DNA of 64,000 nucleotides from Marinomonas sp. KMM3893. GTDB lineage: Bacteria; Pseudomonadota; Gammaproteobacteria; Pseudomonadales; Marinomonadaceae. The position numbers and the translations under genes were made by a program. Positions 35,880 to 45,472 of the stretch are shown in pieces (positions within the stretch are counted from its first letter, which is position 1; each line of letters begins with the position of its first letter). Where the stretch lies: positions 558,001 through 622,000 of the forward strand of contig NZ_SJSC01000002.1 in the NCBI RefSeq assembly GCF_004352855.1, written 5' to 3'. The notes below the pieces were generated by a model. That model did not search any database. It saw only the letters and a program-made list of their open reading frames with translations, and was not told where the DNA came from.

Positions 35880-37352
35880 TTAGAGCGTCAAACCAGGTGT
35901 TAAATTTTCTGGCATAGAAAGACTGTCCGCTTCGATGCTCGCAACAGGGTAAGCACAGTAGTCTGCGGCGTAGTAAGCGCTCGCTCTGTGGTTGCCGCTG
36001 GCGCCAGTACCACCAAAAGGTGCCGCACTAGAGGCGCCGGTTGTTTGGCGATTCCAGTTAATGATGCCGGCACGACTGTGTTGTAAGAACCACTCATACT
36101 CGCTTTTCTCATCAGACAAGATACCTGCCGATAAACCGAAGCTGGTATTGTTGGCCACTTGCATGGCTTGGTCTAATGAGTCGTAGCGCACAACGGTCAG
36201 CAGTGGGCCAAAGTACTCTTGGTCTGGCAAAGCATCTAGCATGTCAGTGGCATCGACAATGCCGGGTGTGACAAAGCCTGTGTTAGCGTCGCCGCGAGTC
36301 ATTTCAAGCAGCGGTTTGGCGCCGAGTCCAACAAGTTTGTTGTAAGCTTGCAGCAAGCCATCGGCCGCTTGAGCGGAGACGATTGGTCCCATGAATGGAG
36401 CCTCTTCTGCGTCAAAACGATCAATGCGTAGGGCTTTGGTCGCAACGATAAGCTTTTCTAGAATCGCATCGCCGACGTGGCCTTTTGGTAACAATAAACG
36501 ACGTGCACAGGTGCAACGTTGTCCGGCTGAAATAAACGCAGATTGGATGATTTCATGCACAGCCGCGCGTTGATCTGCGATGTTTTCTGAGACCAATAAC
36601 GGGTTGTTACCCCCCATTTCTAACGCAAGAATTTTACCCGGATGGCCGGCAAAATCTTTGTGCAGTATATGGCCGACTTGTGGACTACCAGTGAAGAATA
36701 GGCCATCGATACCTTGATGATTGGCCAGCGCCACGCCAGTGGCGCGTTCACCTTGAACCATATTGACCACACCAGCAGGAAGACCGGCTTTTTCCCACAA
36801 TTGAATGATTAAATCCGACGTGGCAGGGGCTTGTTCGCTTGGTTTAAAGACCAGGGTATTGCCCGCGATAAGCGCAGGTACTATGTGGCCGTTTGGCAAA
36901 TGACCTGGGAAGTTGTAAGGCCCAAACACCGCCACAACGCCGTGTGGGCGATGGCGTAAACGAGCTGTTGCGCCTGGCATTGATGAGCTTTTTTCACCAG
37001 TGCGCTCGTCGTAGGCTTTTTGAGAGATGGCTACTTTACCGACCATGGCGGCGGCTTCGGTGCGAGTTTCCCAAATAGGTTTGCCAGTTTCGCGGCTGAT
37101 CACGGTGGCAATGGCTTCGCTGTTTTCTTTTACCAGCGCGGCAAAGGCTTCAATGATGGCAATGCGTTCTGCTCGAGGGCGATTTGCCCAAGCAGGAAAA
37201 GCGTTGCGTGCCGCAGTAATGGCTTGATCCACTTGGCTTTTGCTGGCGCTGTTGGCTTCCCAAACTAGGCTAGCATCGGCAGGGTCGATAGAGCGAGACA
37301 GCGGGCCTTCGCCTTGAATCCATTGTCCATTGATGTAATGAGCTTGTTTCAT
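35880..37352 (-). CDS. astD: N-succinylglutamate 5-semialdehyde dehydrogenase
   Basis: Aldehyde dehydrogenase of 490 aa acting near the end of arginine catabolism. AHYINGQWIQGEGPLSRSIDPAD is typical of AstD. The NAD-binding VVAVFGPYNFPGHLPNGHIVPALIAGNTLVFKPSE, the general-base glutamate in LALEMGGNNPLLV and the catalytic cysteine in ISAGQRCTCARRLL are present. It sits between the succinyltransferase gene pair and astB in one minus-strand operon. Confidence 0.95.
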   Translation of the reverse strand: MKQAHYINGQWIQGEGPLSRSIDPADASLVWEANSASKSQVDQAITAARNAFPAWANRPRAERIAIIEAFAALVKENSEAIATVISRETGKPIWETRTEAAAMVGKVAISQKAYDERTGEKSSSMPGATARLRHRPHGVVAVFGPYNFPGHLPNGHIVPALIAGNTLVFKPSEQAPATSDLIIQLWEKAGLPAGVVNMVQGERATGVALANHQGIDGLFFTGSPQVGHILHKDFAGHPGKILALEMGGNNPLLVSENIADQRAAVHEIIQSAFISAGQRCTCARRLLLPKGHVGDAILEKLIVATKALRIDRFDAEEAPFMGPIVSAQAADGLLQAYNKLVGLGAKPLLEMTRGDANTGFVTPGIVDATDMLDALPDQEYFGPLLTVVRYDSLDQAMQVANNTSFGLSAGILSDEKSEYEWFLQHSRAGIINWNRQTTGASSAAPFGGTGASGNHRASAYYAADYCAYPVASIEADSLSMPENLTPGLTL

Positions 37353-37469
37353 GTGTGCTCCTCTTATTGAGTAGACTGTGTCTTTGCCATCATGGTCCGA
37401 TGGCCTAGTGTGTTTGTGGTCGCTTTTGCATTGTCTTTTGTTAAGCGGTTTGTCGCGCCATTCTGCGTT

Positions 37470-38504
37470 TTAGTGAGGCGACAATTCGACAACGCGCACG
37501 GGTTCTTTATTAGAAACCGCAAGATGCTCAGCTTCTTCCTGAGTCAGCGTCATAGCGCTGCCAGGTGGGGTTGAGCGTTGAATCATGATGCAGCGGAAAT
37601 CTTTCACCTTGGCATTTGAAACCAAATAATGAACGCCTTCTCCTGCGCCTTTTGGTTCGCCAATACTGGCAAGACAGAGACGACTGTCGCGAACCGCCCG
37701 AATGTCTTGTACGCGGGCTTCAATGGTCGGTCCGCCGTCGAAAATATCGACGTAATTTTCATAGCGGAAGCCTTCTTGCTCGAGCAAACGACGCGCTGGA
37801 ACCGTGTTTTTATGAACTTGACCCAGCACGTCGCGGGCTTCTTGGCTGAGCAAGTTGACGTACACAGGGTTGTTCGGCATCAATTCAGCAATAAACTGCT
37901 TACTGCCAAGGCTGGTTAGCTCGTCGGCACGATCAAAGTCGATGGAGAAAAAGTGACGACCTAGGCTTTCCCAGAAAGGTGACACGCCGTTTTCATCGCT
38001 GACGCCACGCATTTCTGCGAAAATTTTGTCGGTAAAACGCTCAGGGAATTGTGCCAAAAACATAAAGCGCGACTTAGACAAAAGTTGTCCGTTTTTAGAG
38101 TGTCGGTAGCCTTCTTCTAAAAACAAGGTGCAGACTTCACTGCAGCCGGTGTAGTCATTGTTTAGTACTAGGGTCGGCATTATGTTGTGCACGCCAAGCT
38201 CACGAGAAGAATGTGTGATGGTACCCACGTGGTAACTGTAGAAGGGTTCATCTAAGCCCACGGCTGCTAGCAAACCGGTCGTGCCTACGATATCCCCTGT
38301 ATCCGTGTCTTCCAACACCATTAGGTAATCTTCAAGGCCAGGTTTTTCGACGGTTTCTTTAGCAAAAGAGCGCGTTGCCGAGTCTATTTTGTGTTGTAAA
38401 ATAGCTTCGTCGGCCACTAAAGAGGTAAAGCCAACCCCGGTTTTTTCTGCAAGCCGATAGAGGGATGCATGATCCTCTTGGCGAATTGGGCGGATGACCA
38501 TCAT
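37470..38504 (-). CDS. aruG: Arginine N-succinyltransferase, AruG-type subunit
   Basis: GNAT-related enzyme of about 344 aa that transfers succinyl from succinyl-CoA to arginine, the first step of the AST pathway. MVIRPIRQEDHASLYRLAEKTGVGFTSL, FYSYHVGTITHSSRELGVHN, LFLEEGYRHSKNGQLLSKSRFMFLAQ and PFWESLGRHFFSIDFDRAD are AstA family blocks. It is paralogous to the gene just upstream. In Pseudomonas two such subunits (AruF alpha, AruG beta) form a heteromer that also accepts ornithine, and the second in the operon is AruG. The subunit assignment rests on that order. Confidence 0.88.
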   Translation of the reverse strand: MMVIRPIRQEDHASLYRLAEKTGVGFTSLVADEAILQHKIDSATRSFAKETVEKPGLEDYLMVLEDTDTGDIVGTTGLLAAVGLDEPFYSYHVGTITHSSRELGVHNIMPTLVLNNDYTGCSEVCTLFLEEGYRHSKNGQLLSKSRFMFLAQFPERFTDKIFAEMRGVSDENGVSPFWESLGRHFFSIDFDRADELTSLGSKQFIAELMPNNPVYVNLLSQEARDVLGQVHKNTVPARRLLEQEGFRYENYVDIFDGGPTIEARVQDIRAVRDSRLCLASIGEPKGAGEGVHYLVSNAKVKDFRCIMIQRSTPPGSAMTLTQEEAEHLAVSNKEPVRVVELSPH

Positions 38505-38571
38505 GATAAAAATCCTCTTAAAATATATTCATACCACTTAAGGCATTACTGCATGACATGCGAGCATGTCG

Positions 38572-39591
38572 TTAAAGTAGAACCCACTGAATTCGGCTTC
38601 CAGACGTTATCTGCAGACGTTCTTGTGTGTTTTTCCCGATGGCTAATCCCGCAACTTGCGGCTCAGCCGTGGCGGCCGTCACTCGAAAATCTTCTAAATG
38701 ACCGGCCGAAATAAGGTGCGTTTTACCGGTTAGCGTGTCCGGTTGAATCAAGGCTTTGCCAATACGCTGTTGGCTCACTGTGGTTAAGTTTTCTGAGCGC
38801 GCTTCAAGCGTTGGCCCAGCGTCAAAAATATCCACGTAACCACGGAACTCGAAGCCTTCTTCAAGCAAGATGTCGGTGCTTTTTTCAGAGTCTTCATGGA
38901 GCACACCAATCACTTCTTGCGCCGCTTCTGGCAAGGTAGGAACGTAAATTGGGTAGCGTGGCATCAAGTCGGCAATGAAGTGCTTGTTACTGACGCCTGA
39001 CAAGTAGTCTGCTTTTTTGAAATCCATGGTAAAAAAGTGTTTACCCAGAGCGTCCCAAAAAGGCGAATAACCATGACGATCGCTTTCGCCTCTTAGTTCC
39101 ACGAACAGACGCTTGGTAAAGCGCTCAGGATGGCGAGCGATAAAGAGCAGTCTGGCACGAGACAACAGAGCGAGCGCCGTGGCATTTTGATGGGCTTTGT
39201 CGACCACGAGAGACATTAGTCGGCTGGTGCCGCTGTAGTCGTGGCAAAGAAATAAAGCAGAAATACGGTTATGGATTTGTAATTGAGGGGACGCGTGAAC
39301 GACCTCATCAATACGATAACTGTAAAAAGGCGTGTCGATACCGACCATGGCTTCTAAACCGCAGGTTCCGACTATACTGTTTGTGCTGGTATCCACTAAG
39401 ACAAATAAGTAGGATTCATCACCGGGTTGCACCACATCGGTTTGTAGAGAGCGGCGTGACGAGGCTATTTTGTCATTCAGTCTCTCACGGTTCGCAGGAA
39501 AATTTGTCATGCCGATACCCGCTTCCTGAGCTAAGCGCTCTAAAGCAGGAAGGTCACCAAAATCTACGGGGCGTACGAGATACATAAACAA
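38572..39591 (-). CDS. aruF: Arginine N-succinyltransferase, AruF-type subunit
   Basis: First gene of the operon, 339 aa or 337 from the internal ATG at 39585. It is clearly related to the following gene over the whole length: YLVRPVDFGDLPALERLAQEAGIGMTNFP, PFYSYRIDEVVHASPQLQIHN, LLSRARLLFIARHPERFTKR and PFWDALGKHFFTMDFKKAD. It is predicted to be the alpha partner of the arginine/ornithine succinyltransferase. Usually aruC/astC (succinylornithine transaminase) lies next to it; it is absent here. The upstream region up to 39758 should contain the operon promoter, but I did not find an ArgR site by eye. Confidence 0.88.
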   Translation of the reverse strand: MFMYLVRPVDFGDLPALERLAQEAGIGMTNFPANRERLNDKIASSRRSLQTDVVQPGDESYLFVLVDTSTNSIVGTCGLEAMVGIDTPFYSYRIDEVVHASPQLQIHNRISALFLCHDYSGTSRLMSLVVDKAHQNATALALLSRARLLFIARHPERFTKRLFVELRGESDRHGYSPFWDALGKHFFTMDFKKADYLSGVSNKHFIADLMPRYPIYVPTLPEAAQEVIGVLHEDSEKSTDILLEEGFEFRGYVDIFDAGPTLEARSENLTTVSQQRIGKALIQPDTLTGKTHLISAGHLEDFRVTAATAEPQVAGLAIGKNTQERLQITSGSRIQWVLL

Positions 39592-39758
39592 ACCTTGTAA
39601 TATCGATGAGTGACATGTGGTCTATCACTGGAAATACACATTAGGGGGTTATTATTCCCTAAGTCTAGTTGCTTAAATAGAGGCTAAGTTTTCAAATAGC
39701 GACCAAGTATTCTGGTTTTTGGTAAAAATAGGTCGATTTTTAATAAAAGGGCTGGTTT

Positions 39759-39980
39759 ATGAAGATGGGAGTCTATCGCCATTATAAAGGGGCGAAGTAT
39801 TGGGTTGAGCGTGTAGTGACTCACAGCGAGACAGAAGAAAAACTGGTTATTTACCAAGCTTTGTACGGTGAATTCGGCTGGTGGGCACGCCCGCTGAGTA
39901 TGTTTTCCGAGCAGGTAGAAATAGGAGGACAGAGTATTCCGCGTTTTGAATGGCTAAGAGCAGAGAAAAACGCAGAATAA
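39759..39980 (+). CDS. DUF1653 domain-containing protein
   Basis: A 73-aa protein beginning MKMGVYRHYKGAKYWVERVV, with YQALYGEFGWWARPLSMFSE and a short FEWL end, the usual form of the DUF1653 family. These small proteins are found in many bacteria, and their function is unknown. An AAAAGGG site lies about ten bases before the ATG. It is divergent from the ast operon and convergent with the LysR gene, whose stop is 22 bp away. Confidence 0.85.
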   Translation: MKMGVYRHYKGAKYWVERVVTHSETEEKLVIYQALYGEFGWWARPLSMFSEQVEIGGQSIPRFEWLRAEKNAE

Positions 39981-40002
39981 TCGTTAAGATGCATTCGCCT
40001 AT

Positions 40003-40986
40003 TTATTCAGGCGTGTGCATCCAAGGGGACTCTCGCATAAAACGAATAATATTCTCACGTAACCAGCGATGGGCTAGGTCGTTGTGTGAACGTTCATGCC
40101 AAAAAATATGAATCGGGTGGCGACCCTTGTATTCATCGACCTCAATGACTTCTTTAGGGATAGGCAAGATTTTTACCGTACAGAAGTTTTCTTTTTCACA
40201 CATCATAGTCGAAAACAAATCACCAATAGAGCGAGAAGCCACTAAAGCCATGCCACGTTTGATGGCTTGCATGGTGACCATAAGGCTGTCTGTTTCTAAG
40301 GCTGGTTCTATGTCGTAGCCCAACTTTTTGAGCTTATTAGCGGTGTTTTGAAAGCTCGAATCTTGATGATTACGTAAGTGATGGGTGACGGTTTTATGGG
40401 CTAGCAACGCTTCAAGAGAAATGTCGTCTTGATGAAACAATGGGTGCGCTTCGCTTAATACGATGCAAGCTTCCATATAGCCAATGAGCTTGCTGCGAAT
40501 GTTGCCCGGTGTTTGATTGATCCGCATGATGCCAAGGTCGGCGTTGCCAGACATTAAATCTTCGAATTGGGATTCTTCCCCCCAGCCACTGATCGACAAG
40601 CGTGAATCAGGTGCTTCTTTGTGTACTGAGGCCAATAACGGGTCGATAAAACTTTCTAAATCCCCTTCGTCGACGCGTATGCGAAAGCGGCGCTGGAGGT
40701 TTTTTAAGTCCAAGACACTGGGGGCCATCAACTCAGATAAAGAGCTTAAAATAGGCTGAATCTGGTTGTTGAGTTCGGTGGCTTTAGCGGTTGGGCTTAA
40801 GCCATAGGCTTGGCGGGTAAAGAGAGCATCCTTAAATAAGTCGCGTAATTTCTGCAGACTTTTACTTAAGGCAGGCTGTGTGACACCAAGGCGATCTGCT
40901 GCGCGCGATACGCTGCCTTCTTCCATGATGGTGACAAAGGCCACCAAGACTTTGATGTCGAGCTTTAGGACGTCATTTAGCTGCAT
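40003..40986 (-). CDS. LysR-family transcriptional regulator
   Basis: A 327-aa regulator with the N-terminal helix-turn-helix FVTIMEEGSVSRAADRLGVTQPALSKSLQKLRDLF (about residues 17-50) and a C-terminal substrate-binding-like domain (ADLGIMRINQTPGNIR, GMALVASRSIG). The ligand is unknown. The gene stands directly downstream of the RND efflux pair on the same strand, with 67 bp between, and near the ast operon. It could regulate either; nothing in the sequence decides. Confidence 0.88.
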   Translation of the reverse strand: MQLNDVLKLDIKVLVAFVTIMEEGSVSRAADRLGVTQPALSKSLQKLRDLFKDALFTRQAYGLSPTAKATELNNQIQPILSSLSELMAPSVLDLKNLQRRFRIRVDEGDLESFIDPLLASVHKEAPDSRLSISGWGEESQFEDLMSGNADLGIMRINQTPGNIRSKLIGYMEACIVLSEAHPLFHQDDISLEALLAHKTVTHHLRNHQDSSFQNTANKLKKLGYDIEPALETDSLMVTMQAIKRGMALVASRSIGDLFSTMMCEKENFCTVKILPIPKEVIEVDEYKGRHPIHIFWHERSHNDLAHRWLRENIIRFMRESPWMHTPE

Positions 40987-41053
40987 AGTGTTCTCAATCC
41001 ATTAGAATACGACGTGTGGCAGGCAGTTCGCCCACCACACATAAAGCAGTGCT

Positions 41054-44000
41054 CTATGATTCGAAATCCGAGCGTTTGCGATATTTTACACGGAACAAAA
41101 GCGCATAAAACACAGGAACCGCGATTAAAGTAAGGATTGTGGCAAAGCCCAAACCAAACGAAATCACCACGGCCATGCCTTCGAAAAACGCATCATAGAG
41201 CAATGGAATCATGCCTAAAATGGTCGTGATTGCGGCCATGCAAACCGGTCTAACGCGACTGACTGACGAAATAAAGATGGCTTCATAGAGTTCTGTGCCT
41301 TGCTCTATTTCCACGTTAATCTGATCTGCCAAAACAATGCCGTTTTTGACCACCATGCCGGACAAACTTAAGAAGCCCAGTAAGGCCATAAAGCCAAAGG
41401 CGGCATTCATCGCCAACAGTCCCGTAGACACCCCGATCAGTGCCAAGGGCACACAGAACCAGATGGTGAGCGGTACGCGTATTGAATTGAATAGCAGCAC
41501 AGTGATGATAAACATAAACAAATACCCCATCGGCAAGGCCTTAAAGATATTGGCTTGAGCATCGGTACTGCTTTCGTATTCACCCCCCCATTCTAAGGCG
41601 TAGCCCGGTGGCAATTTAATCGCTTCTACTGCACCACGTATGCGTCCGAAAACAGCCATGGCGGTTTCGTCATTCAAAATATTTGGGTCAGCCATCACTG
41701 TGATGGTGCGTTTTCGATCACGGCGTTCGATGATTGGGTTTTCCCAAACGGTTTCAAAGCCAGACACCAAGGTCGATAAGGTGACATAGGAACCAGACGC
41801 TGGGCTGTAAATTTGCAGATCACGGATCTGATCAATCGACACGCGCTCGCTTAGTGGCGCGCGTTGCACAATCGGTAAAAGGTCTGTGCCTTCGCGGTAC
41901 AAGCCGATTTGTGAGCCACTAAAGTTAGTGAGCAGCACGTCATCTAGATCGGTTTTACTGATCCCTAAGCGTCGTGCTTGGGCGTCGTTAAACAGCGGGC
42001 GCAATACTTTTACCGGTTGGCGCCAATCGTCTTTGATGTTTTCTAAACCACCATCTTGACGATAGATTTCTTTGATCTGGGCGCTGTACTGACGCAACAA
42101 GACAGGGTCTGGTCCACTGATACGAGCTTCAACTTTAGCGCCACTGGATGGCCCAAGCTGCAAGCGTTCTAGTTTCACTTCGAGTCCAGGGTATTGCTCT
42201 TTCATCTGGTAATACAGATCTTTGAGTAAGCCTGGAATGTCTTCTTTGCTCTTAGTGCGGATAATAAACTGAGCGTAGCTGGAGTTAGCCTGTTCAGCGG
42301 TATACGTCAGCATAAAGCGCAACATGCCTTGCCCAGTGGACGATGCAACATACTCAATACGCTTGTCTTTTAGTAACTTGCCTTCAATGGAGCGAACCGT
42401 TTTATAGGTGTCGTCAATGTGCGTTCCTTCTGGCATTTGTATGTCCATATAGAACATAGGCGTAGACGACGGCGGAAAGAAGGATTGTTTAACAAACTGA
42501 AAGGCCCAACCTGCGGTCAATAAACCGACGATCAAGAGCGCCACAGTAATCCAGCGAAAATGCAGGGCTTTGTCGAGCAGCCATTTGTAGCCGGCAAACA
42601 AAAAGCCTTTATACGGATCTTCACCGGCGTCGTTTGTGCCCGCGGTAATGCTTTCCTTAAAGAATAAGTCACAGAAGAAAGGCGTTAGGGTAATGGCGGT
42701 AATCCAGCTTAGAAGTAGGGAAATCATCAGCACATAAAACAATGACCCCACAAATTCACCCACCGCATCCGGCGATAGGCCGATTGGCGCAAAGGCGGTA
42801 ACGGCAATGACAGTGGCGCCGAGTAATGGCCATTTTGTTTGTTTGACAACGGCGCTGGCGGCGTCGAGCTTTGTCATGCCTCGCTTGAGGCCGATTAAGA
42901 CGCCTTCGGTAACCACGATGGCGTTATCTACCAACATACCGAGGGCGATGATCAAGCCCCCCAAGGAAATACGCTGCAAGTTGATGCTGAAGTAATCCAT
43001 GACAATAAAGGTGCCGAGGATGGTCAGCAGCAAAATTAGACCGATCAGCAAACCTGAGCGAATGCCCATAAAGATCAAGAGCACAAGAATAACGATACCG
43101 ACCGCTTCCGCTAGGTTCAGCAAGAAGTTGGAAACCGAGCGCTCTACTTCTTTTGATTGGAAGTAAATTGGGTCCATGCTGATGCCGACCGGCTGTTGAT
43201 AGGTCAACTCATTAATGCGTTTTTCGAGTGTTTCCCCAACCTTGACCACGTTTACGTTGGCGGAGAAGGAAATGCCCAAAAGCAGAGATTTTGCCCCATT
43301 GAAGTCCACTATGTGGGTTTCAGGGTCCACGTATTCACGCTTGATGGTGGCCACGTCTTTTAGGCGAATAAGCTTGCCATTGATCGGCGTACCAACGATG
43401 AGGTTTTCCAATTCAGAGATGTCTTTGAATTCCCCCGTTGGGTTGATGCGAATGTATTCGCTGCCCACCTTAACCTTGCCCGCGTTAGACACATTGTTCT
43501 GGTTTTGCAGGAGCGATTGCAGTTGGCTTGGCGCTATGCCCATATTGGCTAATTTGGCGCGCGAGATCTCAATGGTGACCTGCTCATCTTGCTCCGCTGC
43601 TACGGTGACTTTGGCGATGCCATCGACCAGAACCAGCTCTCGTTTTACGTAGTCTACGTAGTTTTTCAGGTCTTTATAGCGATAGCCATCGCCATGAACC
43701 GCCAGCATGACGCCGTATACATCACCGTAGTCGTCTAGGATGATTGGGCTGCCGACGCCGGTCGGAAAGCTGCCTGCCATGTCGTTGACTTTTTTACGCA
43801 CTTCGTCCCAAATTTGCTTGAGCTCTTTGGCGCGATATTGGTCTTTAATGGTCAGCGTGATCTGTGAATAGCCCGCCTTTGATAAAGACTTTATTTCGTC
43901 CACATAGGGGAGATTTTGTAACTCTTGTTCAATCGGGTAGGTTACTTCCTCTTCGACTTGTTCAGGAGACGCACCAGGGTAATTGGTGATGATGAGCGCA

Positions 44001-44131
44001 TCTTTAATGGTGAACTCAGGGTCTTCTAGCTGACCAAGGTTGGTGAAAGCAATGGCACCACCGATCAATAGAATCAGTGTGACCATCCAGCTGGTGACTT
44101 TTTTCTCAATAAAATAAGCTGCAATATTCAC
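41054..44131 (-). CDS. RND efflux transporter permease
   Basis: A 1025-aa inner-membrane pump of the HAE-1 group, with twelve expected membrane helices and two large periplasmic domains. It starts at a GTG that follows the adaptor stop without any gap. INLQRISLGGLIIALGMLVDNAIVVTEGV is the TM4 region; the usual Asp-Asp pair of the proton relay reads Asp-Asn here. The second-half equivalent FGFMALLGFLSLSGMVVKNGIVLADQIN and the end RVRPVCMAAITTILGMIPLL are intact. Substrates are not predictable. No outer-membrane channel gene is adjacent, so a TolC-like partner elsewhere is expected. Confidence 0.93.
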   Translation of the reverse strand: MNIAAYFIEKKVTSWMVTLILLIGGAIAFTNLGQLEDPEFTIKDALIITNYPGASPEQVEEEVTYPIEQELQNLPYVDEIKSLSKAGYSQITLTIKDQYRAKELKQIWDEVRKKVNDMAGSFPTGVGSPIILDDYGDVYGVMLAVHGDGYRYKDLKNYVDYVKRELVLVDGIAKVTVAAEQDEQVTIEISRAKLANMGIAPSQLQSLLQNQNNVSNAGKVKVGSEYIRINPTGEFKDISELENLIVGTPINGKLIRLKDVATIKREYVDPETHIVDFNGAKSLLLGISFSANVNVVKVGETLEKRINELTYQQPVGISMDPIYFQSKEVERSVSNFLLNLAEAVGIVILVLLIFMGIRSGLLIGLILLLTILGTFIVMDYFSINLQRISLGGLIIALGMLVDNAIVVTEGVLIGLKRGMTKLDAASAVVKQTKWPLLGATVIAVTAFAPIGLSPDAVGEFVGSLFYVLMISLLLSWITAITLTPFFCDLFFKESITAGTNDAGEDPYKGFLFAGYKWLLDKALHFRWITVALLIVGLLTAGWAFQFVKQSFFPPSSTPMFYMDIQMPEGTHIDDTYKTVRSIEGKLLKDKRIEYVASSTGQGMLRFMLTYTAEQANSSYAQFIIRTKSKEDIPGLLKDLYYQMKEQYPGLEVKLERLQLGPSSGAKVEARISGPDPVLLRQYSAQIKEIYRQDGGLENIKDDWRQPVKVLRPLFNDAQARRLGISKTDLDDVLLTNFSGSQIGLYREGTDLLPIVQRAPLSERVSIDQIRDLQIYSPASGSYVTLSTLVSGFETVWENPIIERRDRKRTITVMADPNILNDETAMAVFGRIRGAVEAIKLPPGYALEWGGEYESSTDAQANIFKALPMGYLFMFIITVLLFNSIRVPLTIWFCVPLALIGVSTGLLAMNAAFGFMALLGFLSLSGMVVKNGIVLADQINVEIEQGTELYEAIFISSVSRVRPVCMAAITTILGMIPLLYDAFFEGMAVVISFGLGFATILTLIAVPVFYALLFRVKYRKRSDFES

Positions 44132-45244
44132 TTATAAGCCCCGCTCACGAGTCCATGGGCGAACTTTCATTGATGTGGTTAAGCCATCCACACCGGCGGC
44201 CACAATTTGTTCACCGGATGATAATCCAGAGCGGATTTCAATCATCGAATCCTTCAAGGTACCGAGCGTTACCACTCTTTTTGTCACGGTTTGAGTGTCA
44301 GGTTGAAAGACCCATACGGTACTTTCCGCTTTGCCTGTTTGGGTGTTTTCGCTTTGTACCACGGCTTCTACTGGCACAATGATGTGCTTGGTAATGCCCA
44401 ATAATTTACTCAGGTCCATGTCGACATTGGCGGTCATGCCTGGCAACAAGGTGTGCTGGTTGGCGTCGTTACGAATCAGATGAAGCGTTACGTCATAGGC
44501 CATAGTGGATGGGTCTGGGGTGGTTTTGTGTTCTTTATAGGTGCCGTGAAAGACTTCATTGGGTGCCACATCAATAACCACATTCGGCTGATAATCCGTC
44601 TGTGTGGACTTAATGCTGACCACTAGGCTTTCTGGTACTTGAAACTCAACCTCAAGATTGTCGAGGTCCTGAATATGCATCAAGGTCTGTGTTGCACTGA
44701 CGTATTGAAAGTTTTCTGTGCTGGTAGAGGAAATAACACCGTCAAAAGGCGCATACAGCTTGGTGTACTTCAGCTGGTTTTTGGCACTTTCTAATGCATT
44801 GTCCGCTTGCGCTAAGGTGGCTTTCGCCTCATCAAATTGCGACTTGCTGGTGGCATTGCGTTTTAGCATGATTTGGATGCGATCAAACTGTGCTTTGGCT
44901 AAATCTTGATTGGCTTGTGCCAATTCGACTTGCAGCTTGTAGTCGGTCGGGTCCAGCGCAGCAAGCAATTCGCCTTTTTTCACTCTTTGGCCGTCGACCA
45001 CATTGAGCTTCATAAGCTGGCCGCCAACACGCAGGGCAAGATCGGCGTCTTCACTGGCTTTTAGCTCCGCAGGAAAACGGCGAATATTGATGGCTTCAGT
45101 CGACCCAATGGTGATCAATTTAACAGGTCGAACAACCTCTTTTACCGCGCTTGTGTCCTCATTATCAGCAGAACAGGCGGTTAACAAAAGAGACAACATT
45201 AGTATGGCAAGTGTGCCACATTGTTTACGTTTAAAGCGCTTCAT
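44132..45244 (-). CDS. RND efflux periplasmic adaptor lipoprotein
   Basis: Membrane-fusion protein of 370 aa linking the RND pump to an outer-membrane channel. The N-terminus is a lipoprotein signal with a lipobox (LLLTAC, Cys near residue 24). The lipoyl halves flank a coiled-coil hairpin: ALRVGGQLMKLNVVDGQRVKKGELLAALD, then the helices LAQANQDLAKAQFDRIQIM and QADNALESAKNQLKYTKLYAPFDGVIS. A beta-barrel domain follows (LLPGMTANVDMDL, VVPVEAVVQSEN). It is directly coupled to the pump gene. Regulation may involve one of the two LysR genes that flank the pair. Confidence 0.93.
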   Translation of the reverse strand: MKRFKRKQCGTLAILMLSLLLTACSADNEDTSAVKEVVRPVKLITIGSTEAINIRRFPAELKASEDADLALRVGGQLMKLNVVDGQRVKKGELLAALDPTDYKLQVELAQANQDLAKAQFDRIQIMLKRNATSKSQFDEAKATLAQADNALESAKNQLKYTKLYAPFDGVISSTSTENFQYVSATQTLMHIQDLDNLEVEFQVPESLVVSIKSTQTDYQPNVVIDVAPNEVFHGTYKEHKTTPDPSTMAYDVTLHLIRNDANQHTLLPGMTANVDMDLSKLLGITKHIIVPVEAVVQSENTQTGKAESTVWVFQPDTQTVTKRVVTLGTLKDSMIEIRSGLSSGEQIVAAGVDGLTTSMKVRPWTRERGL

Positions 45245-45421
45245 TCATTGCTCCGTAAAAACCAAGTAAATATTTCAGATAACTTTATTTTATATCTCTA
45301 TGGCGCAAGTATAAATTTTCAATTGCATATTAAAGATATGACAAAAAGTAATATCTTGCTGTTAAATTGAGATGGAAAAGTTATGCTGGGAAGAGAGGAG
45401 AAAATTGCAGTGTGCTGAACG

Positions 45422-45456
45422 CCAGGTTTTACGGGGCGATTCCCCGTAAAACCTGG
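45422..45456. terminator. Perfect 15-bp inverted repeat after the LysR gene
   Basis: CCAGGTTTTACGGGG and CCCCGTAAAACCTGG are separated by CGATT. It lies 16 bp past the stop of the minus-strand LysR gene and could end its transcript, although no T-tract follows on that strand. A role as a protein-binding site or small mobile element is also possible. Confidence 0.5.
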
Positions 45457-45472
45457 TGGTTACTGAGCAAGA

